DNA from: Paraburkholderia panacisoli
GTDB taxonomy: Bacteria; Pseudomonadota; Gammaproteobacteria; Burkholderiales; Burkholderiaceae
Direction: 5' to 3'
Assembly (NCBI RefSeq): GCF_008369935.1
Contig: NZ_VTUZ01000011.1
Span: 186,001-250,000 of the forward strand
Length of the DNA: 64,000 nt
The position numbers and the translations under genes are program-made. Of this stretch, positions 44,393 to 53,662 are shown one piece after another. The notes beneath the pieces are model-generated. The model was not told where the DNA came from and ran no database searches. It saw nothing but the letters and a program-made list of their open reading frames with translations. The stretch's first letter is position 1, and every line of letters begins with the position of its first letter.

Positions 44393-46801
44393 CTATTGGC
44401 CCCAAACCGTTACAACCCGACCGGCGGGGTTCAGCACTACAACAGCACCGGCACCTATGTACCTGGTAGTCCCATTGGATCTCTCGGTAACGCTGATTGG
44501 GTTGTTCACCGCGTCGCACATAGCGCCCGGTGAAACGCCTCGGTTGATAGCTTGATTCAAGCCATGTCGCGTAAATCCCGTGATTACCCCTGCCTCGCCA
44601 AACGGATCCGTGAACTGCACCGGATTGCCGGCGACGTAAGCATACGCATTCGTCTGCCCACTTGCCCACCCGATCGGATCCTCACTGATGAATCTTGCTG
44701 TGGCCGGACTGTAATACCGGCTCCGATAGTAGTACAACCCCGTCCCATCATTCTCCCGCCCAGTGAACTGCTGTGAGTTCGGGTCCACCGCACCCGTCTG
44801 ATTAGTACCACCATAAGGCTCGTAACTGTACTGCGTCAGGCTTTGCTGATCAGCATCCGTCAACGCGACCACATTGTTATTCGCGTCACGCAGAACATAT
44901 CGGTCGCGGCTTGCGTCATCGCCGATGCGTCGGTACGCCAGTTCATCCACTCCGCTTTCCGGATACGGGGAAAACACGCGAATGCGCTGCGACCAATCAT
45001 CATCCGGCATCATGAGATTCAGTTCATTGTCGATCCAGCCGGTCTGCAAACGGTGAGCATTCACCGTGCTGCGGTTACGTCGGCCGAACACGTCGTAGCT
45101 GAAGCTTGCCGTCACTCCGCCGCTGACCTGACTCAGCAGATCATTCTCGTTCCAGTTGTACTGGTTCACCCCGTCGCTAGCCAGGTTGCCGTTCAAATCA
45201 TACGAGAGCGTCTTACCCGCCCAGCGCGTCAATTGATTCGCCGCGTTGTACTGGGCGTCGTTCACCGCCTGCGGCAGATTTACCTTCAGGAGACTGCCAC
45301 CCGCTTTCGTGCGACGACCCGCCAGGTCATAGCCATACGTCAGATCCCCCAGCACGCTGCCATCGGCTCGCTTGTACGTGATGCCCGTCAACTGACTTGC
45401 CGCGTCCCATGTATTAGTTGCTGCTATTCCGTTGGCAAATTTCGTCTGGCTAAGCCGCCCCAATGCGTCGTATGTATAGCTGAATATGCGCGGCGCTTCA
45501 CCGTTGACCTGGTACTGGATCTGCGTAACCCGGCGTTCCGCGTCGCGACTGTAACTCACCGAGGCGCGATCCATGTCGATCCCAGTGAGATCACGAGTAT
45601 CAGGTGCAAAGCGGTACGTCCAACGCCCCTGGAACGTCGGAAATTCGAACATGCCGTTGTACTTACCGGTCACAGGGTCGTAGTACAACGCCGTGCTAAC
45701 TTGCGTCCCATCGGCTTGTATGTTCCCGCGTGTGCTCGGGCCAAAGTCAGTGATACCAATCAGTTTGCCGAGGGTCTTGTCCCAGCTGTATTGCCAGCGA
45801 TGGGATTCAGGCGCACCGGCCGCAGGCTGAAATGAGATTTGACCCAAGCGCCCTGCCGCATCATAGATGTACGTCCTCACCTGACCCCTGCGGTCGGTCA
45901 CCGTCCCGATCTGCCCCGCGCTGTTCCATGTGTAGGTCGATTTATGACCCAGCGGATCGGTCTTGCTCACGGGACGGCCAATCGCGTTGTACGTATAGCG
46001 CGTCGTCACGCCCTTCGGATCAGCTTGACTGAGCAGGCGACCGGCACCATCCCATTCAAGGTGAGTCACCCCGCCAGCAGCATCGGTGATGTCAGTGGTG
46101 CGGTCCAGTGCATCGACGGTGCGGCGTGTGGAATGACTGAGAGGATCCTGCACTGCCGTCACACGACCAACAGCATCCGTTGTATATGATGTTGTCCTGC
46201 TCAAAGGATCGGTGACACCAAGCAGATCCGCGGCCGCCCATGAAAATTTCGTCACGCCTTTGAGCGCATCGGTCACCGTGAGGGGGCGCCCCTGGCTATC
46301 ATTCGTGAACGTCGTCCGATTACCGAGCCGGTCGGTGACAGTCAGCAGATTACCTTTTGCGTCATAGGTGTAGGCAGTGCTGACGCCGCGTTGCGGGTCG
46401 CCAGCCTGTGCTTCAGTAAGTAACTGGCTGTAGCTGTCGAAGCTACGTGTCACCAGCGTGCCGGATTGATCGGCCTCGCTGATGCGGTTGCCATTCGCGT
46501 CGTAAGCATACGTGTACTGCCGATCGGTCGAGGTGAAGTTCGTCACGCGGCCGGTGACGTCGTAGACATACGTTTGGACCTGTGCAATATCCAGCCCCGT
46601 CGGATAGGTGTTGCGCACCACGTGGCCGCTGGCATCGAATTCAAGGCGACGGATACTGCCCCGCCGGTCTGTCACTTCGGTCTTGGTGGCCTTGCCGCCC
46701 GTCACCGTGTACGCAAACGCAAACGTGCTGTTATCGGCAAGCTTCTGCGAAATGACGCGATCGTTCAGGTCTCCGCCATTCCCATAAGTATTGGTAGGCA
46801 G
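44393..46801 (-). pseudogene. RHS/YD-repeat protein, 3' part with toxin tip (cut by IS)
   Basis: About 800 codons of YD repeats (G-R-x-x-x-x-x-Y-D-x-x-G-x pattern throughout, e.g. TYDALGRLSQTKFANGIAAT), ending in the RHS core closing motif (GLYYYRSRYYSPATARFISE, then DPIGWASGQTNAYAYVAGNP). After DPFG comes a variable tip of about 65 residues containing TRHGLNQAINRGVSPGAMCD and ending AVVVLNPAGRVVTVWGQ. The H...R...V-x-V-L...G-R-V-V-T pattern resembles the BECR-fold RNase-like toxin modules (DUF4258-like). The 5' end runs into the IS at about 46802; the first codons beyond it are at 48346. Confidence 0.85.
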
Positions 46802-46923
46802 TATGACTTCCTGTGAGGCAGAGGCTGGCCTGCTGCAGCGGAATCAAACGCGGATTAGCATGACTGCCAGAGCCGCACGGTACGGACGTGCCGCACCCGG
46901 CGATTTCCGAGACGGAGGCCAGC

Positions 46924-48054
46924 GTGAAACACGATATCACTCTTTATGTGGGTCTCGATGTTCATAAGGATTCGATCACAGCCGCCTATGCGATTGGAGC
47001 GGGCGAGGTTGAATTGCTTGGCAAGAGCGGTACTACACACGCCGACGTGGAGCGTCTGTGTAAGCGACTGCAATCGAAAGCGCGATGCATCAGCGTCGTC
47101 TATGAGGCGGGCCCGTGCGGATATGGACTTTACCGTCAGCTTGTCCAGAAAGGTTTCCAGTGCATGGTGTGCGCGCCATCGCTGATTCCCAGGAAGCCGG
47201 GTGAGCGCATCAAGACTGACCGACGTGATGCCGTCAAGCTCGTTCGATCATTGCGTGCTGGCGATCTGTCGGCAGTGTACGTGCCCGGCGTCGAAGATGA
47301 AGCATTCCGGGATCTGGCACGCGCATGGGTAATTGCCAAAGACGACCTGAAGCGTGCGCGACAACGGGTGAAGGCATTTCTGCTTTCGCACGGTGTACGC
47401 TATACCGGCTGTGCTGACTGGGGACCAGCGCACCGGCGCTGGCTGAGCGCGTATAGCTTCGACAGTACGTGGCAGCAGTTTGCGTTCGAAGAACAACGTC
47501 GCGCGATCGAAGACCGGCTCGCGCAATGTGACCGGCTGGAGTCGGCGCTGCGTGAGGCCGTCGTCAACTGGCGCTTCTATCCGGTCGTGCTGGGCCTGCA
47601 GGCCATGCGCGGCGTACAGTTCACCACCGCGGTGGGTATGCTCGCCGAGCTGGGGGATCTCTCGCGCTTCGTGCACCCACGGCAGTTGATGGCATGGCTG
47701 GGGGTGACACCATCCGAGCACTCATCGGGAGGCAAGCGCCGTCAGGGCAGCATCACTAAAAGCGGCAACAGTTATGCGAGAAAGCTGCTGGTTGAAGCTG
47801 CATGGAGCTACCGGCATCCCGCACGCGTAAGCCCGGATATCCAGCGTCGTCATGAGGGCTTGCCCAAGCCAATTGTAGATCGAGCCTGGGACGCGCAGGT
47901 ACGCCTTTGCCGACGCTATCGCAAACTCGTCGCGCGCGGCAAGGAGAAGAATGTCGTGGTAGTCGCAGTTGCGCGTGAGCTCAGTGGGTTCATATGGGAC
48001 ATCTGCCGGCTGTCGTTGTCGCTCGCCATTCCCCGTGAGACACAGATAACCTGA
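46924..48054 (+). CDS. IS110/IS1111-family transposase (DEDD recombinase)
   Basis: A 376-residue transposase from GTG 46924. The DEDD RuvC-like domain is at about 5-160: D12 (VGLDVHKDS), E61 (VVYEAGPCGYGLYRQL), D99 and D102 (KTDRRDAVKL). The C-terminal Tnp_20 domain (about 215-330) includes MRGVQFTTAVGMLAELGDLS and GKRRQGSITKSGNSYARKLL, with the serine thought to act in strand transfer. An ATG at 46888 would extend it by 12 residues. No frameshift or stop interrupts it, so it looks functional. Confidence 0.93.
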   Translation: MKHDITLYVGLDVHKDSITAAYAIGAGEVELLGKSGTTHADVERLCKRLQSKARCISVVYEAGPCGYGLYRQLVQKGFQCMVCAPSLIPRKPGERIKTDRRDAVKLVRSLRAGDLSAVYVPGVEDEAFRDLARAWVIAKDDLKRARQRVKAFLLSHGVRYTGCADWGPAHRRWLSAYSFDSTWQQFAFEEQRRAIEDRLAQCDRLESALREAVVNWRFYPVVLGLQAMRGVQFTTAVGMLAELGDLSRFVHPRQLMAWLGVTPSEHSSGGKRRQGSITKSGNSYARKLLVEAAWSYRHPARVSPDIQRRHEGLPKPIVDRAWDAQVRLCRRYRKLVARGKEKNVVVVAVARELSGFIWDICRLSLSLAIPRETQIT

Positions 48055-48323
48055 CGTGAAGCAATACTTGCAACCATGTCCAGCGTAACCACACACGGAG
48101 GAGTTTCCTGAAGGCGACGTAGCCCGGCACACGAGTAACCCGCGACCAGGTTAGGCAACGGATCTCATCTGACTTGCGCTGGTAGGTAGCGGAAGGCTCA
48201 TTGGGTGGACATCTGTAATGCGGTAACCAATCCGCGGATATCAGCTTGATCCACCGTCGAGATTTACTGCTACGTCGCCCTCAGGAAATTCAAATATCGA
48301 AAACACAAAACCGATCTGATTGA
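48055..48323 (+). ncRNA. Candidate IS110-family bridge/seek RNA region
   Basis: IS110-family recombinases are guided by a structured RNA encoded in a noncoding end of the element; in the IS1111 subgroup it lies 3' of the transposase. The 270 bases here are noncoding, inside the element, and in that position. GGTAGGTAG at 48181-48189 resembles GGTAGGCAG of the left target flank (46793-46801), and GGATAT at 48236-48241 is found in the right flank (48345-48350), but matches this short can be chance. The RNA ends and fold were not computed. Confidence 0.45.
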
Positions 48324-48345
48324 CACGGGAAGTCATATCAACCTG

Positions 48346-49465
48346 GATATTGCCCAGCGGATCGGTAGTGGTGATTAAACGGCTCTGACTGTCCCAGCCG
48401 TATTTCCATACGCCGCCGCCGGCATCCGTGAACTGGGTAAGCCGGTCCTGACTGTCGTACTGGTATGCGACTTCGCGCTTCAGCGGATCGCTCACGCGCG
48501 ATACCAGCGGCATACCATGGCTACCCGTGATCGACGTGAAACCGAACGCGCGACCATTTGGACTTGTGACAGTCGTTACAGCTCCCGTCGTACCGTTGCG
48601 CGCGATCGCGATCGCGTTGCCGTTGCGGTCCTGCACGCGAGTGAGCCGGTAGACGCCGCCGCTCATCGTGAACTGCCCGTACACGGCCGTCACGCAAGGT
48701 TAGCGTCATGCCTGAACTGCCGACCGCATCGATCCGCGCCAAGTAGTACTCTCCGGGGCTCGTCAGGTTGTCCCAGATCCTGGAACTGCCCGCGCGCGGC
48801 GTGAACGGCACACGTATGCCGGTCGCCTCGCGGAACTCGAGCCTCTTGCGGTCGACGCTCATCGCAAGAATGGTGTCGTAGGTAAAACTCATACCCACGC
48901 CAAAGGCTCCGACCAGAGGTTTGCCTGCCGCGTCGTAAGCGTCGCTACGATAGACCCGCACCAGTTCCAGGCTTCCCGCCGTGTCGGTCACGGTGAGGTC
49001 ATGGTTGTACTGATAGAACTGACCGCTGTACAGGTTCACCGGATCGGCGCCTGAAGTGCTGTTGCCACAACCAGCAGTGGAATCGTCTGAGCAGTTGCTC
49101 TGCCCCGGATCGGGCATGCTGCCTTCGGGCGATGGCGGCTCGATTGTGTCGGTGCCCGATGGCCCGCTGCAATACGCCGCGATCACATCTGGATCGCCGC
49201 ACACATACCCTCCGAGACCACCGAAGTCTGCGGCCGCGGCATTCAGCGGACACATCGGATCGGCCGGGTAAGCGCCCGAATTCAAATACTTGGAGTCGCA
49301 GTCGGTAGCGGCATGCACATGTGGCGCGATAAACCACAACAGCAACGCAACCAGAAACATAAAGAGGGGGCGACGAGGGGAGCGCATGCGCCGCACGGCG
49401 GCAGCGGGATAAAACATTGACATTGAGGACCCGGCAGACAACGGATGAAAGAGCGCGACTGACAT
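48346..49465 (-). pseudogene. RHS/YD-repeat protein, 5' part with one-base frameshift
   Basis: From ATG 49465 the frame encodes a hydrophobic signal-like segment (about residues 35-52, MFLVALLLWFIAPHVHA), a cysteine-containing region, and the start of the RHS repeats (DPVNLYSGQFYQYNHDLTVT). At about 48684-48688 an extra C shifts the frame: LTLRDG continues only in another frame as VYGQFTMSGGVYRL and goes on through YD repeats (YQYDSQDRLTQFTDAGGGVW) to about 48346, where the IS begins. So the gene carries two separate inactivating changes. Confidence 0.82.
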
Positions 49466-49524
49466 GTTCAGCGCACTGCAAATTGACCGGCAAACGGAAG
49501 AGAAGGCGAGAAAGCCAATGCGCG

Positions 49525-49758
49525 TTATCGGCGGATTGCGGTGAGGTTCCCCGCCGCGTCGTAGTCGTAGTACGCTACGGCGCCGCCTGCCGTAACGCTC
49601 GTGAGTCGCCCTAATGCGTCATAGCCATAGGTGACTTCATCTGCATGCGCAGACATCGCGGGAATTGAAAGACAAGCCAGCGCGATCGCACCGCCGCTAA
49701 CCATACCGCCCAGGAGCGCCCGAGGCCGATTGCTCCAATATTCAAAAAAATTCGTCAC
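49525..49758 (-). CDS. Tiny exported YD-repeat protein
   Basis: A 77-residue protein from GTG 49758, which has a perfect AGGAGG five bases upstream. A signal peptide (LLGGMVSGGAIALACLSIPA, cleavage near SAHA) is followed by only about 35 residues, made of YD-repeat sequence (YGYDALGRLTSVTAGGAVAY, then YDYDAAGNLTAIRR). It stands 60 bases upstream of the rhs gene in the same direction. It could be a truncated rhs paralogue or a genuine short companion. Function unknown. Confidence 0.65.
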   Translation of the reverse strand: MTNFFEYWSNRPRALLGGMVSGGAIALACLSIPAMSAHADEVTYGYDALGRLTSVTAGGAVAYYDYDAAGNLTAIRR

Positions 49759-49903
49759 CGATACCTCCTGCTTAGTCTTGCTTCTTATCAACGCTTTGTA
49801 AGATATCGAAAGACGAATGCTCTTTATAGTGGATCGTTCTTATTGGTCCAGCGAATTTTCTTAAACGCTACTCCGCATCGCAAACCAACACTTTCCCAGC
49901 CCC

Positions 49904-49934
49904 AAAAACAAAAGGCGCACCACCCGGTGCGCCC
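49904..49934 (-). terminator. Intrinsic terminator of the 14-gene catabolic operon
   Basis: On the minus strand GGCGCACC-GGGT-GGTGCGCC forms a perfect 8-bp stem followed by TTTTGTTTTTGG. It lies 60 bases after the stop of the MFS gene, the last gene of the leftward operon. Confidence 0.85.
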
Positions 49935-49992
49935 TTCGTCCCTCCACTATCGCGGCACTCAACATCCACCGCCCACCAAACCCATCACACGC

Positions 49993-51396
49993 TCAAGCTT
50001 CCAACTGCTCCAGCACTTTCCCCTTGGTCTCGATACCAAGAAGATGCACCGCAATCGCCGCCAGAAACGGCACGGCCGCGAGAATATAAAACGCCACTTC
50101 CAGATTGCCGCCGATCATCGTCTTCGACACGATGGCCGGTGCGAAGATCGCCGCCACCTTGAGCCACGCGCCGCCGACGCCGCATCCCATCGCGCGGATG
50201 CTGGTCGGATACAGCTCCGGTGTATACACGTAAGCAGTAATGAAGCCACAAGCGAGGAAGCCGAGCGCAAGCGCACAGCACGTCGCCACCACATACACCG
50301 ACGACCCGTGCAACACCCCCGCCATCACCAGCGAAAGCGCGCACGCCACGAACGACACGTTGATGATCGGCTTGCGTCCCACCTTGTCGACCAGCAACGC
50401 GCAAGTCAACGACCCGAGCACGCCGAGCACCGAAGCCGCCACTGCCAGATTCAGCGCGAGTTGCAGCGGCGCGTGATAAATCGTGCGATAGATCGTCGGC
50501 AACCACGTCGACAGACCGTACTGGATGAAGCCGCAGGTGATCCACAGCATCGCCACGGCCAGCGTGCGCTTCAGATACGCCGGCCCGAACAGATCCGCCA
50601 TGCGGCGTTTCGGATGGCGATTGGCCATCGCGTCGAATTCAGCCGAATTGACCACCGGCGGCAGCGGACCTTTCGCGGCACGTTCGAACCGGTGCACGGC
50701 GGCATCGGCATCGGCCATCCGTTCGCGCTCGGCGAGCCAGCGCGGCGATTCCGGCACCAGACGGCGCAGCACGAAGAACAGGATCAACGGCATGCCGCCG
50801 ATGAAGTACATCGCTTGCCAGCCGAAGCGCGGCACGATCCACGCACCCAGCGCATTCGACGCGAGCAGGCCGACCGGAAAAACGATTTCATATAGGAGCA
50901 CGAAACGTCCACGGCCATGCGCACGGCTAATCTCGTTGATGTAAGTCGCGGCCACCGGCAATTCACCGCCGAGCCCCAGACCCTGAATCACGCGCAGCAC
51001 GACGAACGCGGCGAACGTCGGCGCAAAACCGCATGCAATACTGGTGATGCCGATGATCCCCGAGCTCAACGCAATCGCCTTCACGCGGCCCTTGCGCTCC
51101 GCATACCAGGGAAACACGAACGCGCCGATCAGTTGCCCGACCGAACCGGAGCCGATCAGAAAGCCGATTTCCCACGGCGTCAGTTGCCACTTCGCGATCA
51201 GGATCGGCAGCGTGGCCGCGATCGCGATCACGTCGAAGCCGTCGAAGAACGTCGCGAGACCGATCAGTATGCGCGCGCGCACCTGCATTGCGTTCTTCGG
51301 CAACCGCTCGAGACGCGCGATGATCGAGCCCCGGGTCACGGGGCCTGAGACACCGGCGCTGCTGCGGTCCCCCATGGTGTTATCGATGGTTCTCAT
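49993..51396 (-). CDS. MFS transporter of the catabolic operon
   Basis: A 467-residue, 12-helix major facilitator of the sugar/aromatic-acid:H+ symporter type. FFDGFDVIAIAATLPILIAK is helix 1 with the D-G-F/Y-D motif of the aromatic acid symporters, GERKGR-like WYAERKGRVKAIAL the loop 2-3 motif, and PESPRWLAERER the central loop motif. The ATG at 51396 is used; a TTG at 51429 would overlap the reductase stop. As last gene of the operon it is probably the uptake system for the substrate. Confidence 0.9.
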   Translation of the reverse strand: MRTIDNTMGDRSSAGVSGPVTRGSIIARLERLPKNAMQVRARILIGLATFFDGFDVIAIAATLPILIAKWQLTPWEIGFLIGSGSVGQLIGAFVFPWYAERKGRVKAIALSSGIIGITSIACGFAPTFAAFVVLRVIQGLGLGGELPVAATYINEISRAHGRGRFVLLYEIVFPVGLLASNALGAWIVPRFGWQAMYFIGGMPLILFFVLRRLVPESPRWLAERERMADADAAVHRFERAAKGPLPPVVNSAEFDAMANRHPKRRMADLFGPAYLKRTLAVAMLWITCGFIQYGLSTWLPTIYRTIYHAPLQLALNLAVAASVLGVLGSLTCALLVDKVGRKPIINVSFVACALSLVMAGVLHGSSVYVVATCCALALGFLACGFITAYVYTPELYPTSIRAMGCGVGGAWLKVAAIFAPAIVSKTMIGGNLEVAFYILAAVPFLAAIAVHLLGIETKGKVLEQLEA

Positions 51397-51421
51397 GCCG
51401 TGGTGCCGTCCGTAGATATGG

Positions 51422-52687
51422 TTAGGCAAGCGCCGTTGAGGCGTCCGTCAGGGTGGCAAGGTCGATGGTCCGGCCTTGATTCATCCACTTGCGCGAGAGT
51501 TTCAGTTCGCGCGGAGTGTTGATGGCAATCACGCCGCGAATCACACCGTCTTCCAGATGGAACAGCGTGGCGCGCTTGCCGGGCAGGTCGCCGCGTACGG
51601 CCAGATGCGCATTGCCCGGAATGTCGCCGAGGATCTGCAGGTTGACGTCATACTGATCGGACCAGAACCACGGAATGTCCGCGTACGGTTCGAACGTGCC
51701 GAGCAACGCCTTCGCCGTACTGATCGCCTGGTTCTGCGCGTTGGCCCACGATTCGAGCCGCACGCGGCGCTTGAGCCACGCGCTCGGATGATTGGCGACG
51801 TCGCCGCACGCGAAAATGCGCGGGTCGTCGGTGGCGCCGAAATGATCGACGACGATGCCGTCGTCCACCTTCACGCCGGCCGCTTCAGCGAGCGCCGTGT
51901 GCGGCGTGAGGCCGATGCCGGCGACCGCGAAATCGGCGTCGAGCGTCGAGCCGTCTGCGAACGTCGCGCGCATCCGGCTCGCGTCGTGCGGATGATCTTC
52001 GAGCTTGACGAGCGATGCGTTCAGGCGCACGTCCACACCGTTCGCCCGATGCAGGTCGAGCAGGAAGCCGGACACCATCGGCGGCAACGAGCGCGCACAC
52101 AAACGCGGCGCACCTTCCACCACGGTCGCGTCGACGCCGAGCTTGCGCGCGGTGGCCGCCACTTCCAGACCGATCCAGCCGCCGCCCACCACCAGCACGC
52201 GCTTGCTTGCGCGCAGCCGCTCGCCGAGCGCGACGGCTTCATCCAGCGTGCGCAGGTAGGCGATGTGCGAGGTCTTCACGAGCGCGTCCGGCAAACGGCG
52301 CGCCGCGCCGCCGGTGGCGATCACCAGGCGGTCGTATTGCACCTCGCGGCCCGACTGGGTGCGCACGATGCGTTCCTCGCGATCAATCGAAGTCGCGTAA
52401 TCCGGTTGCCACGCTTCGACGTCTAGCTCATCGAAGTCGTCGGGCTTCATGAGGCGCACGGTGTCGATATCCGCTTCGCCGGCCAGCACGGCCTTCGACA
52501 GCGGCGGACGCTCGTACGGAAGATGAACCTCGTCGGCGATCATCACGAGACGGCCGTCGAAGCCTTCCTTGCGCAGGGTCTTCACGACCCAGCCGGCCGC
52601 CTGGCCGCCGCCGATCACGACGATCGTGCGCGGCGCTTCGAGTCCGGCATGCGCGGCTTGCGCCTTTACAGTAGCAGCATCAGTCAT
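51422..52687 (-). CDS. FAD-dependent ferredoxin reductase of the Rieske oxygenase system
   Basis: A 421-residue flavoprotein reductase like BphA4/AndAa. The FAD motif VVIGGGQAAGWVVKTLRKEG at about 24-43, the NAD motif VLVVGGGWIGLEVAATARKL at about 160-180 and the second FAD motif IFACGDVANHPSAW are all intact. It would pass electrons from NADH to the Rieske ferredoxin encoded at the start of the operon. Its ATG overlaps the extradiol dioxygenase stop by eight bases (ATGACTGA). Confidence 0.93.
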   Translation of the reverse strand: MTDAATVKAQAAHAGLEAPRTIVVIGGGQAAGWVVKTLRKEGFDGRLVMIADEVHLPYERPPLSKAVLAGEADIDTVRLMKPDDFDELDVEAWQPDYATSIDREERIVRTQSGREVQYDRLVIATGGAARRLPDALVKTSHIAYLRTLDEAVALGERLRASKRVLVVGGGWIGLEVAATARKLGVDATVVEGAPRLCARSLPPMVSGFLLDLHRANGVDVRLNASLVKLEDHPHDASRMRATFADGSTLDADFAVAGIGLTPHTALAEAAGVKVDDGIVVDHFGATDDPRIFACGDVANHPSAWLKRRVRLESWANAQNQAISTAKALLGTFEPYADIPWFWSDQYDVNLQILGDIPGNAHLAVRGDLPGKRATLFHLEDGVIRGVIAINTPRELKLSRKWMNQGRTIDLATLTDASTALA

Positions 52688-53645
52688 TTTTGCGCTCCGT
52701 CATGAACTTGCCTTCCGGCGCTTTGGCGTTTTTCTGGCGCCGCGTATTGCCGTCGATGCCGCCGTCGATCGCCCATTCGGCGAACACGGTCGGGCCTGGC
52801 TCGAAATCGCGCGGCTGCCATTCGGGGGTGAGTTGGTCTTCATCGGCGTAGTACTCGATCAGGCCGCCGGCCGGATTCTGGAAGTACCAGAAGTACGCCG
52901 ACGACACCGGATGACGTCCCGGCCCGAGTTGCGTATCCCAGCCGCAACGGCTGATATGCATGCCGCCGCCGAACACTTCGTGGATGTCGCGCACGGTGAA
53001 CGCGACGTGATTCAGGCCGCGCTTACCGTTGGGCAGGGCCAGCAGGAAGATGTCGTGATGACCGCCGTGCGGCGCGCAGCGCATGAACGCGCCACGGCCC
53101 GGATAACGGTCCGACATTTCGAAGCCGAGCAGTTCCTGGTAGAACTTTTCCTGTTCGGCGAGCTTGTTCGTGAAGAACACGACATGCCCCACTTCGACCG
53201 GCTCGGCGCGTTCGTAGATCGGCGACGGCTGATCGACACGCAAGGTCTGGCCCCACACGTTCGACGGCGAACCGTGCACGTCGAGCGCACGCTTGCGGGT
53301 CACTTCGACGCGAATCGCCATGCCGTTCGGATCGATGCAACCAACCGCGTCATCGGTTTCGAAATGGCCCGGCTGACCGGCGAAGCGGCCGCGCAGTTCG
53401 TCGAGTTCGGCTTTCGTCGCAACGCCCCACGTCACTTCGCGCAGCGTCGGACCTTCTTCGAACGCGGGCGGCAGCGACGGGTCGTTCGCATCGACGGCGA
53501 GAATCGTGCAGCCGTTCAGCGTTTCGAAGCGCGCGTGCGTCTCGTCGTGCGCGGTCTCTTTCAGGCCCCAGTCCGCGAAAAAGCGGCGGCAGGTGGCGAG
53601 ATCCGTCACGCCGTAAATAATCTGTTCAATGCCGAGAATCGTCAT
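52680..53645 (-). CDS. Type I extradiol ring-cleavage dioxygenase (VOC fold)
   Basis: A 321-residue two-domain protein of the BphC/catechol 2,3-dioxygenase type. In the C-terminal domain H154 (VEVGHVVFFTN), H213 (RGLNHVAFTVRD) and E264 (GGLIEYYADED) sit at the spacing of the 2-His-1-Glu iron triad. The N-terminal domain lacks the triad, as usual. It would open a catechol-type ring next to the hydroxyls. The ATG at 53645 fits the family start. In the operon it follows the aldehyde dehydrogenase gene by 17 bases. Confidence 0.9.
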   Translation of the reverse strand: MTILGIEQIIYGVTDLATCRRFFADWGLKETAHDETHARFETLNGCTILAVDANDPSLPPAFEEGPTLREVTWGVATKAELDELRGRFAGQPGHFETDDAVGCIDPNGMAIRVEVTRKRALDVHGSPSNVWGQTLRVDQPSPIYERAEPVEVGHVVFFTNKLAEQEKFYQELLGFEMSDRYPGRGAFMRCAPHGGHHDIFLLALPNGKRGLNHVAFTVRDIHEVFGGGMHISRCGWDTQLGPGRHPVSSAYFWYFQNPAGGLIEYYADEDQLTPEWQPRDFEPGPTVFAEWAIDGGIDGNTRRQKNAKAPEGKFMTERKND

Positions 53646-53662
53646 ACGTGCCTCTTGCGTCT

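Larger units (their letters stand above)
46802..48345 (+). mobile_element. IS110-family (IS1111-type) insertion sequence
   Basis: A 1.5-kb element splits the rhs gene. The YD-repeat reading stops at about 48345 and resumes at about 46801. Near-terminal inverted repeats are visible: TATGACTTCCTGTG at 46802-46815 and its complement, with one mismatch, at 48324-48337. It holds one transposase, a short left noncoding part (about 120 bases) and a long right one (about 270 bases), the IS1111-subgroup layout with subterminal repeats. No target duplication is obvious, as expected for this family. End positions are accurate to a few bases only. Confidence 0.8.
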
